A program made the translations under genes and the position numbers. The notes beneath the pieces are model-generated. The model was not told where the DNA came from. It made no database searches and was given only the letters and a program-made list of their open reading frames with translations. Positions 38,755 through 47,623 of a stretch of 64,000 bases of DNA are shown one piece after another (positions within the stretch are counted from its first letter, which is position 1; the number at the start of each line of letters is the position of its first letter). Source of the DNA: Ectobius pallidus (taxonomy: Eukaryota; Arthropoda; Insecta; Blattodea; Ectobiidae). The stretch covers positions 55,155,620-55,219,619 of the forward strand of contig CAXKWD010000007.1 of assembly GCA_964059195.1 (NCBI GenBank). The letters run 5' to 3'.

Positions 38755-39036
38755 GCTCTCAAACAAAACACAGACTCTGCCTATGCAAACCATATAATAA
38801 CCACAGGACACGAATACGCAGACATCAATACAGACATGGAAATCCTACACATTAACCACAAAGGTCACACACTCAACACACTCGAACAATATGAAATATA
38901 CAGACACACCACACAAGACAACACCAACATCCTAAACGAACAGTTACAATTCAAATCGCACGCGCTGTACGATACAGTTATCCAGAAATGTCTTCCCAAC
39001 AACAACAACAACAACACCACGGAAGTCAGTTGCTGA
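38755..39036 (+). CDS. Penelope GIY-YIG domain C-terminus, plus-strand copy
   Basis: About 93 codons open from the palindrome centre: KQNTDSAYANHIITTGHEYA, MEILHINHKGHTLNTLEQYE, IYRHTTQDNTNILNEQLQF, then a polyasparagine tract and a stop. The AxHxxxTGH and NILNEQ wording fits the region after the GIY-YIG core of Penelope-like retroelements, where the nuclease makes the target nick. Polymerase and nuclease core are missing, so this is a 5'-truncated insertion. The frame is open only because little of the gene is present. Confidence 0.75.
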   Translation, partial: ALKQNTDSAYANHIITTGHEYADINTDMEILHINHKGHTLNTLEQYEIYRHTTQDNTNILNEQLQFKSHALYDTVIQKCLPNNNNNNTTEVSC

Positions 39037-39074
39037 AGATGGCCGCTCCATGCGGTTGAAAGCGCTTCAACAGG

Positions 39075-40550
39075 TTTAGTTTAGTTTAGTTTATTTCGTC
39101 CTCTGGATCATTACAAAATGATATGGGACACAATTTGATGGAGTTATACAATAAAGTGGACAACAAAATACAATACAATACAATGCAAATTAATAAAATA
39201 TAGATGATTACAATACAATACAAATGAATAAAACATAGATGATTACAATAAAAACAAATGAATAGAACATAGATGATTACAATGAAAATTATTAATTACT
39301 ACAGGATTTAGCTTGCTTACATTGACTAGTCGAGACTATGAATGGAGTTGTTTTAGTTAAAACGTTGAGTCTAAGTAATCTTTAATACTAAGGAACTTGC
39401 CATTCAGGAGTATATCTTTTAGTTTTCCCTTGAAAGTTTTGATGTTGGATTTTGTTATTTCTGGTGGCAGTTTATTGTACATGAGAATTCCTGTGTGAGA
39501 TATGCTAAGTAAGCTTTTGGTAAGTCTATGGCTGTCCAAATGTAAGTTATTAAATGTTCTTGTGTGATGATTATGTATCTCAGAGTTTAGACGAAATTCG
39601 GTTTTATTCTTGTGGATGAAGAGTAACGTTTCAAGTATATATAAGCACGGTACAGGTAAGATTCCTATTTTTCCAAGGAGCTCTTTGGTTGGTGTTCTAA
39701 TGGGTAAGTGGAAAATTGTTTTTAGTATCCGCTTTTGCAATTTGAAAATGCAATCAGCTTTTGGAGATGAGCCCCAAAAGGGGATCCCGTATCTAATTAG
39801 GGATTCAACACAAGAGTAGTAGACTACTTTCAAGACTTGTGTGGAGCAGGTTTTAGATAGGACACGAAGAGCAAAGGAAAGTTTGCAGAGGCGTTTGCTG
39901 AGCTCAGAAATGTGCTTTTCCCAAGATAGATCAGAGTCGATCCAAACTCCTAGAAATTTTGTCTCACTTTTGTTAGCTAAAGGATGATTGTTTATTTGCA
40001 CAAGTAAGTTATTGTTTTGGGCCTGAGAATTAAAGTGAAGGTATACGCATTTGTCAACATTAATTAATAGCATGTTTTCTTTAAGCCAACGTTCAATGTT
40101 GTTATTAACTTCATTGACTTTGATTTGAAGTGAGTTAATATCAGTACAGTTTAGTATTAGATTTGTGTCGTCTGCAAACATGATGGTTTGTGCAAGGGGG
40201 ATATTGAATGGAAAATCATTAATGAAAATTAGAAAAAGGATTGGGCCGAGGACTGAGCCTTGGGGAACCCCGTGTTCAGCAATTAGTGTATCTGACTGAG
40301 CTGATTCTATTTCCACGAACTGTTTTCTATTGCTCAAATAAGAAATGAACCACTTGTTGGCGAGTCCTCTTATTCCTAAACAACTTAGTTTTGTGAGGAG
40401 AATTTTGTGATTGACAAGGTCGAAGGCTTTAGTTAGATCCAAAAATAGGCCAATTGATTGGTCCCCTTTGTTTTTGGCTTCGAGTATACTCCTTAAGAAG
40501 CCAAATATGGCGTTGCTGATGGATTTGCCTTTCCTGAAGCCATATTGAGA
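39075..40550 (-). mobile_element. LINE-E, 5'-truncated, minus strand
   Basis: Starts (in its own sense) inside the reverse transcriptase at 40550 and ends in a TAAAC repeat tail that touches the Penelope end at 39074. The 3' untranslated region holds three to four drifted 34-bp units around TAGATGATTACAAT. It lies between the 46-bp inverted flanks. Confidence 0.85.
39357..40550 (-). CDS. LINE-E reverse transcriptase, C-terminal part
   Basis: About 397 codons uninterrupted from the truncation point: YGFRKGKSISNAIFGFL, IGLFLDLTKAFDLVNHKILL, GVPQGSVLGPILFLIF, catalytic MFADDTNLIL, then FLGVWIDSDLSWEKH, the thumb region and a conserved C-terminus (GIPFWGSSPKADCIFKLQKR, GILMYNKLPPEI). No RNase H. 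The wording resembles Jockey/CR1 or RTE-side LINEs; I cannot fix the clade. Endonuclease and ORF1 are lost. The first in-frame ATG-like residue is not the natural start; I begin the feature at the truncation point. The absence of lesions suggests a young copy. Confidence 0.9.
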   Translation of the reverse strand, partial: SQYGFRKGKSISNAIFGFLRSILEAKNKGDQSIGLFLDLTKAFDLVNHKILLTKLSCLGIRGLANKWFISYLSNRKQFVEIESAQSDTLIAEHGVPQGSVLGPILFLIFINDFPFNIPLAQTIMFADDTNLILNCTDINSLQIKVNEVNNNIERWLKENMLLINVDKCVYLHFNSQAQNNNLLVQINNHPLANKSETKFLGVWIDSDLSWEKHISELSKRLCKLSFALRVLSKTCSTQVLKVVYYSCVESLIRYGIPFWGSSPKADCIFKLQKRILKTIFHLPIRTPTKELLGKIGILPVPCLYILETLLFIHKNKTEFRLNSEIHNHHTRTFNNLHLDSHRLTKSLLSISHTGILMYNKLPPEITKSNIKTFKGKLKDILLNGKFLSIKDYLDSTF

Positions 40551-40596
40551 TTTAGTAGTGAGTACCAGTGATAAAGCTCTACGCTATACATAAATC
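40551..40596 (-). repeat. 46-bp inverted flank, right arm
   Basis: Perfect reverse complement of 38347-38392. Confidence 0.92.
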
Positions 40597-40603
40597 ACCA
40601 ATC

Positions 40604-40835
40604 TTAATATTTTCTCAGTAAGAATTGTGCATTGTAGTGCATTTTGGGTCATTCCTTATTGTTATTCAAATTAAATTTTGCTGTGGTTTAAGAATAGCCA
40701 TAGCTCTACATTAAATTATATATTACATCCCATCTTAATGTTTTCTCAGTAAGAGTGCTGCATTGTAGTGCATTTTTGACATTCCTTACTGTTATTCAAA
40801 TTAAATCTTGTGGGTGTTGAAGAATATCCAAGACA
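40604..40835 (+). repeat. Diverged tandem duplication, about 128 bp
   Basis: ATCTTAAT(A/G)TTTTCTCAGTA followed by GCATTGTAGTGCATTTT and CATTCCTTA(T/C)TGTTATTCAA occurs twice (near 40607 and 40733). Confidence 0.75.
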
Positions 40836-41024
40836 GTAAATAAATATATATTATTCATTGAACCTTCTTTGGTAACTTCTAACCTCTTTTCTGACCTTTG
40901 CTGGTCGTTTATTGATTCTTTGATATTCAAAATTATTAAATATTTTTGAAATCAAGTAAACAAGAAGCTAAGGAAATATTTACTGGAATTGATTGAAGTT
41001 TTGAAGTTTTCCTTGTACTTAGGT

Positions 41025-41265
41025 GGTACTTTTCATCTTTTGATATTGTTATTAAATTCAAATTTGGAATTTTATATTCTGTAGTGATCTTTATTTTATG
41101 ACTCAGCTTTAGGGTTTAGTTTTTTGTGGAGTTTTTGCTTGGTCCCTTTTCATCTTTTGATATTGTTATTAAATTCAAATTTGGAATTTTATATTCTGTA
41201 GTGATCTTTATTTTATGACTCTGCTTTAGGGTTTAGTTTTTTGTGGAGTTATTGCTTGGCACCTT
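41025..41265 (+). repeat. Recent tandem duplication, about 117 bp
   Basis: Two nearly identical units starting TTTCATCTTTTGATATTG and ending TTTTGTGGAGTT. Only a handful of differences, so younger than the duplication just upstream. Confidence 0.85.
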
Positions 41266-41331
41266 ACTGATTTTTAGAATCTACATCTAGATTCTTCTTT
41301 GTTGTGCATTAAGATTTCACAAATATATTAT

Positions 41332-42301
41332 CATTGGCGTAGCGTGAGGGTAGACTTTGAAACTGAGTCTACCTAAATAAATTGCTAAGAAAAGTGGAAT
41401 CATAAAGAAATAAATAAAAGCATCGTCAACCAAGTTATTAATCATTATAAACCCATGAGTACTATCATTAAACTATTTTTCGCCGCTGCATACCCCACTT
41501 CCTACTGTTATTATACGTCAACTTGTGTTGCCGCGTGCTTAGGCAGGCTCGAAATCTCCTGATGCGGCAGCGGAGGCGAGTTGAGACTGGATAGTGGTCA
41601 GCCAAATTACAGTCTCATTCAAGTGCGAGTTATATGACTTTTTCCACTAAATGTTAACCTGCTCGTTGAGAGAAGACATGGTAATTCCTTGCGCAAGAGC
41701 GACATATGGCACCACCGCAGAGACTAGAAAGATTTTTCGGTATCGTAGTCTCATCCCTCAGGTACTTGCTCACTTGAAACCGGGGTAACATAAACATTAC
41801 ATTCTCATTGTTGACCTAAACTGTGTTTGATTATTGTTCATTGTTGCGTGGACAATTCCACCGATATAGTTAATCACTTATTAAAAACCCTGTTTTCGGT
41901 TCTGTCATATGAAAAAAACGTGTGAAATTAAGGTGAATTACTAACTCCTGAGTTTGACATTGTCTTGCATGAAAATAACCAAACAATTCAAACATCTTAG
42001 TACAGTAAATTTAATTGGTTAACTAGTAGTTACATCCAAAAATATTGTATTTGCTATTTGTTAGGGAAAAGGATGGAGTGTTGAAGGAATATAAAATGTA
42101 AATAATAATAATAATACTGGTAGTAATACTTTATATAGGTATAGGCCTTTATGAAATTGAATAGATGCGCAAACATTCCCGTTGTTTCGTTATTCAAAAT
42201 GCTATTATTACTTGAGAATTTGTGTGTCATTTAAACAATCATTATAAATTCAATTTTTAGAACACAGTTTACCCAGAACACAATGTCAAGCTATGCCACT
42301 G
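41332..42301. mobile_element. hAT MITE with perfect 8-bp target duplication
   Basis: Ends CATTGGCGTAGC and the complement of CAGTGGCATAGC, flanked by TATATTAT on both sides (41324-41331 and 42302-42309). 970 bp, no coding sequence recognised. Confidence 0.85.
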
Positions 42302-42309
42302 TATATTAT

Positions 42310-42665
42310 ATAGATATAAATATATAACCTCACTTCAAGGTTTGTGTCCTATGCTTGGCCATTTAGTCTGCAGTATTATATTCTAATAAATAAATAATTT
42401 GGAATAGTGGAAATTTCCCTTAGCGACTTACTTATACTTAATATTGTTGTTTTCCATATTGGTATTATACAAAATTAATTATCTAACTCTATATATTAAC
42501 AATGTTTGTTCATGTGTAACTTATACTTTCTCTTTTGTCATGTGTATATATTTTTAGATTTTAAGTTTCAATTGACGATGCCTATACAATCATTACTTCT
42601 ATTATGTATTGTTTAATGGGAATAAAGAGATTTGATTGATTGAATGTTTTTCAATCTGCGTTTTG
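42310..42665. other. Unrecognised spacer
   Basis: AT-rich. No gene or repeat ends seen. Confidence 0.45.
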
Positions 42666-44177
42666 CAGTGGCGGCTCGTGGCCGGAAAATTAGGTGAAGA
42701 GGAAAAAATGCCACATGCTTATGTTAATAAGCACCTATGTCTTGTATACCAAAACAATCCTTCGGTAGCCCTTTAAGGCTGCAAACTTGTCGGTGGTACC
42801 AATATAGAATGGCTGTTTTTCTTCTAGCTGCAGTAGAAGTTCTTTCTGAATTGAAATATTCGCTAAACAAGATACTTGTCAGATTAGTATCTAGCAACAT
42901 TTTTTATTCTTCATTTAGCAGGCCTACGTCGTGCTCTGACAGCTGGCACAATGATGATTTGATTTTAAACAATGCGGGTAAGAATGTAGTTATTATTTAT
43001 AAAATCTGATACATTTTATTCATGGAATACTCTTAATAAATCCCACTCGGGATTAAGAGTTTCATGAGATAAATTCGATCCTGCTTCTCCGCTGCGAATC
43101 TTTCTATGTTTATCGTAATTATTATTCTCCTAATCAGATTATTCAGAATATTCCATTCATGCGATGCGGACTTGGTATTGACTAATTATCTTTAGCAATC
43201 GACAAATTACTGTAGTTTATCTTATAAGTTATTATGCTTGCGAGGGTTGGAAAGACGCAATTTTTTTTTCTAGATGACACACTAACGTTTCTTCCTGGAT
43301 GAACACTAGAAATATGTTTATTTAAATTGAATCTTCTTTTAAATGTCTTATAAATCACAGAAGTCACAAATAAACGAAGGTGATATTGTGGCATAAAATC
43401 TATACTTAGAAATTACTAATGAATGAGGGCGTATAACCTAAATAAGTATAATTTTAAATTTATACATAGCTTACTTAATATTACGGAAAATTACTCACAG
43501 ATGGAAGTCAGAAATATCAATAATGAAAACAAACACTTGTAACTACATTTAGCTCCCGAACTACTAACAATAAGCGAAATTAAAATCACACAAATCAAGA
43601 AATAAGACAAACATGACAACTGCACCTGCACTTTAGTGCCAAAACTGCATCAAATTAGCTAAAAGAGAGGAAAGATTCAGGAGGCCATCGGAAACAAGGA
43701 GTCCCCTGATTGGAAACATTCGTATGATCAAATCTCAGACAGTTGCGCAGTAGAAGTGCACAAAGGAAGAGCACAAATGTCTGGAGATTCTTGTACTGGC
43801 GAAGAAAATGCCTGAACAAGAGGGACTCCTTCATGGGTAGTCTGTTTCCATCACCACGAGGCTGTGGTTTAAGTGAGAAAACTGCTGCTTTCCAATCCTC
43901 ACATTTTTAGTGCAACAGACTACCCATGCAACGGAGGGAGTGGTTTCCAGTTCACCTTCACCACGGCCGACTTGAAACATGCTGTCGCTTGCAGGATCTC
44001 AGTGTCTCCTAGCTTTGACACCAGGTGGTGGCATGGCGGACAATTCAAAACTACAGATACATTTATAGTAAAAACCAACATTCGTGATATTGAAAATAAA
44101 CTTTAAAAATACGTATTGTAAAGGAAAAATTATGGTGAAGTGCTACTTCACCTACTTCCCCTGAATAGCCGCCACTG
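42666..44177. mobile_element. hAT-like element with CAGTGGCGGCT ends
   Basis: Left end CAGTGGCGGCTCGTGG, right end AATAGCCGCCACTG. The 15-bp inverted repeat with CAGTGGCGGC is a common hAT MITE terminus. The 8-bp flanks (GCGTTTTG and ATATGGTG) do not match, so one end may be rearranged. The interior has no recognised protein; short frames at 42737 and 43873 have no family resemblance. Confidence 0.65.
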
Positions 44178-44992
44178 ATATGGTGGTTCTGGGTGCCTCA
44201 GTTATAGACCTAAACATTAGCACTCATTGTTTCTCAGAACTTGGGCTAGCCAAGTGTATTGGTCTTTGTACTACAAATTGAAACTAGCTGATTAGGAAGG
44301 GTTACAGTCAGGTTTCAGGTAAGCAAAGGTACTGTTATTTGAACGATACAAATGAGTTTTCTAGGAAATCTTAAGGCTGAAATTGCATAATCTGTATATG
44401 AAGTTGACTCGTTAAAAATAGCTCCAGTTGCACCTAGCCTTGTGACAAAAGTAATCAATGGTTGAGTATTGACAAATGTTTTACAATGGACGGGAAAGTA
44501 GTAATGTTTTAAGTGTAACAAAACTGTAGTGTGTTTCATAAAGTCACAGCTTGATCAACATTTACATAGTGCATTGCACACAAATAATAAACACTGTGTA
44601 CCCTCTAAACAGGGTTACATTCAGGTTTCAGGTAAGCAAAAATACCGTTATTTGCACAAGACAAATGAGTTTTTCTAGGAAGTCTTAAGGCTGAAATTGC
44701 ATCAATCTGTGGACAATCGGGTTTGAAAAATGAATTTTCAGGGTACAAGGACAACAGGTTTTACTACAATACATAGGCCTATTTCTCCAGAAACGTAAGT
44801 GCATTACATTTTTTAAAAATACCTGAAGCATACTATAGTTTTAATTTGTTAAATCATGTAACTTGCACTCACTGGCAAAATTAGAGGTAGCGTGTTGGAG
44901 CTTGGGTGAACATTTTCGTACATTTATTGCATTAAAAATACTAATTTTAAACTACATATTTTGTGATTATTACATATTTGATTAGATATTTC
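44178..44992 (+). other. Non-coding spacer with a 110-bp direct repeat
   Basis: GGGTTACA(G/T)TCAGGTTTCAGG to CTTAAGGCTGAAATTGCAT occurs at about 44299-44400 and 44612-44715, 313 bases apart. No coding frame. The pair may be remnants of a tandem array. Confidence 0.6.
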
Positions 44993-45936
44993 CCTGATGA
45001 TAGGTTATAACGGCATACATCCGTACCGAGAGGAACAAATGTTAGTTAACTAACTTAAAATAATAAGGAGAGCTTGGACTGTAGGACGCTGAATCAGGGA
45101 TTTAGATTTTGATTTGTTGCAATACAATATATTCAGGAAGCCTGAACTCTGAATAGTTGAAATTATATAAACACTTAACACAGGATAATAATAAATACAG
45201 TCAGATACAGTTACTGATGCTAGGAGCATACACCACTCCCGCCAAGTAGCTTCCAGAGGCGCTAGTAGTGATGGGAACCATTCGAATGAATTCATTCGAA
45301 ATATTCGATTGTTAAAATCATTCGAAATGTTCGAGATGTTAAAAAATCATTTGAATAATTTTGCTCTGCTCCAGACTAGCATTAGAGCGCTTCGCTTACT
45401 GAACTGAAGTGTGAAAGCGAATGAATTCATTCGAATGCTTCTTCAACCTCTCGGAATCTGGCATCTCGACTCGTTCTCTCGTTCATTCGATTGTTTTCGT
45501 GTTCCATCGTGTCCCCGTTAGCAAAGCGTTCGGTAACTTCCGTCTCTCCCATTCCAAGCAGGGATGGCATGACGCAGAGCTAGAGCGAAGATTTATTTTC
45601 ATGAGTTTCAACCCCAGGCTACAAAATATATTTGTGACAATAAAATAGCCGTTCTCTCGAATATTAAAAAGTTCAATTTTTCAAAGATTGTTCCTGTTCT
45701 ACATCCATCATTAGCTTCTACATGAAACATATGCATTTTCAAATGGATTATTTATTTGATTAATTACCGTATATTATGAATTATGATATTAAATACAGCC
45801 ATTCAAATTTTTATATTTGATACATTTATAAGATTAAGCAATTTATATTTGTAGGACTTCAAGAAATTTCATGTTAGGCCTAATTTACTGTATTTATTAT
45901 AGCACTTGTTCAGGACTACATGACTAAAATAATATA

Positions 45937-46839
45937 CAGAGTCCGCCAGAAAAATGTATACACTCTTTGTCAGACTGTATCGGGATATTGTATCAGGATA
46001 TTACCAGTATATTACCAGTATGTTGTAGTATGGTCTTAAGCTCAACACATGTTGTTACTTTCAACACGATAGTGACAAATGACTGGAGCACGCTAAATGT
46101 TCGAGCAGCGAAAATGCATTCTGAAGTGGTTTACCAGGTTTGATAATGCCGTTGAAGTGCAGCGTCAGTGAAGGCGAGAGTTTGAATCAGAAACCCCAAC
46201 CCGCCTAGCAATTAAACGCATTATTGGCAAGTTTGAGGCACATGGAACGATTTGTGATATTCATAAAGGAAGATCAGGAAGACCGCGTACAGCTACAAGT
46301 CCTGCTTCATCGAATCTCGCGTTGGAAAAGTTTGTTACTTCTCCACAAAAGTCTTCTACGCAATGTGCGCGTGAACGTGGGGATTAGCTGTACAAGTGTA
46401 CGACGAATTCTGAAAGGTGCTAAGTGGAAATCACGATTACTGCAAGTGATTAATGATGACGATCCTGATTGGACTAAAAGGGCTCACTGAGTTCCCTCCA
46501 CGGTCGCCAGAATTAACCCCTATGGACTTTTACTTATGGGGAACCGTGAAAGATCAAGTCTATCGACGTAAGCCACGCACGTTGGAGGAACTTCGCCAGG
46601 AGATTACAGCGGCATGTGCTGTGATCTCCATTGAAACATTGACCGACCTAGCGGCGGCGACCGATCATCGTTCAGTAATGTGTCTGGCCACCAACGGCCA
46701 ATAATTTGAACATCTAATGTAACCACTGAACTAAGAAAGTACTACTGGTAGATGTTTGATTAGTATTTAAATTAAAAAAATAATCCTAATAAATAGTTTC
46801 GTTCCTTGAAGTGTGTATACATTTTTCTGGCGGACCCTG
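45937..46839 (+). mobile_element. Mariner/Tc1-like element, internally deleted (second family)
   Basis: Inverted ends CAGAGTCCGCCAGAAAAATG and its complement (with a G at position 4 on the right), flanked by TA on both sides. 903 bp. Confidence 0.88.
46097..46704 (+). pseudogene. Mariner-like transposase relic (second family)
   Basis: N-terminal block from the ATG: KCILKWFTRFDNAVEVQRQ, stop, RREFESETPTRLAIKRIIGK, DIHKGRSGRPRTATSP, a paired helix-turn-helix region ending SCTSVRRILKGAKWK. The frame then jumps to the catalytic-domain end, EFPPRSPELTPMDFYLWGTV, KDQVYRRKPRTLEELRQEI. The catalytic aspartates between these blocks are deleted. This layout, DNA-binding ends kept and catalytic middle lost, repeats what is seen at 8181 and 53130. 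No active protein can be made, but the inverted ends could still be mobilised in trans. Confidence 0.8.
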
Positions 46840-47512
46840 TACATCTCTGGAGGCCGCGTTTGTTGTAAGCTGGCCGCATTGTTCTATGCCGGAAATGTGC
46901 GCACTAAATTTAAATCTACCCGCTTTCGAATGCCAATGAAGTGAAGTGAGAACGGAAGATTTCATTCGAAGAATATTGAAGCTAGCGAACGAACATCTCG
47001 TAGTTGCATCTCCCTCTATGAATAAAACACTTCGAATGATTTCATTCGAAATGTTTAGTTCTGTATTCGAATGATCATTCGATTGTTAAAATCATTCGAT
47101 TGTTAAAATTATTCGATTTTTCCCATCACTAGGCGCTAGCACCAACTTTCTTTGTTAGGCACACACGTGGTTGCTAGGCCAATAAGCACAATGGGAACAT
47201 GTGCACTTTGCACAAAAATACGATATGAATTCCGAAATCGCACACGCGCGCTGCCCAATGCTTAGGAGCGAAAGGGTGTGGATATAAGATGAGTAATAAG
47301 CCTACAAACTGTATATTGTCCCGCGCAAGGGAGCAATTGTAATACACATCTGCACGCTACTGCATCTTGAACACGAATACTGGCGTGGGGAAGCCGATTA
47401 GCAGGTGCACACATCGCCAGGAAATGATGCAACGAGGGAATGTATGGCAGCCCGCGCCATCCACCTTAGAGGCAAATTTGAAACATATAACTTATAGGCT
47501 CTTGAGCCAACA

Positions 47513-47530
47513 TACTCCCGCCTAAAATCG
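47513..47530 (-). promoter_or_regulatory. Polypurine tract of the BEL/Pao element
   Basis: On the minus strand the bases just before the 3' LTR read AGGCGGGAGTA, a purine run in the place where plus-strand synthesis is primed. Confidence 0.65.
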
Positions 47531-47623
47531 ACAGATTTTACATAACACTTTACTGATAGATTTTACATAACACTTTACTGATAAATTTTACATAACACTT
47601 TACTGATAGATTTTCATAACACT

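Larger units (their letters stand above)
38409..39074. mobile_element. Penelope-like element 3' ends in a tail-to-tail palindrome
   Basis: Arms of about 319 and 322 bp (38409-38727 and 38753-39074) are reverse complements with very few mismatches around a 25-bp centre. Each arm encodes the last part of a Penelope polyprotein and ends outward in GAAGATGGCCGCT, GCGGTTGAAAGCGCTT, the hairpin-like 3' end seen in many Penelope elements. Penelope elements often leave tandem or inverted partial copies. Confidence 0.85.
45266..47131. mobile_element. hAT-like element inserted in the BEL 3' LTR
   Basis: Ends TAGTGATGGGAA and TTCCCATCACTA with a perfect 8-bp duplication GGCGCTAG (45258-45265 and 47132-47139); the intact LTR shows the empty site. 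Both subterminal parts are packed with ATTCGAAT and CATTCGA(A/T) words, many palindromic. It has no hAT coding sequence, and a mariner-like relic sits in the middle. Confidence 0.9.
44998..47512 (-). repeat. BEL/Pao 3' LTR, split by a hAT element
   Basis: LTR sequence is 44998-45265 plus 47140-47512 (641 bp in total). The hAT element and one copy of its 8-bp duplication lie between. Confidence 0.93.
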
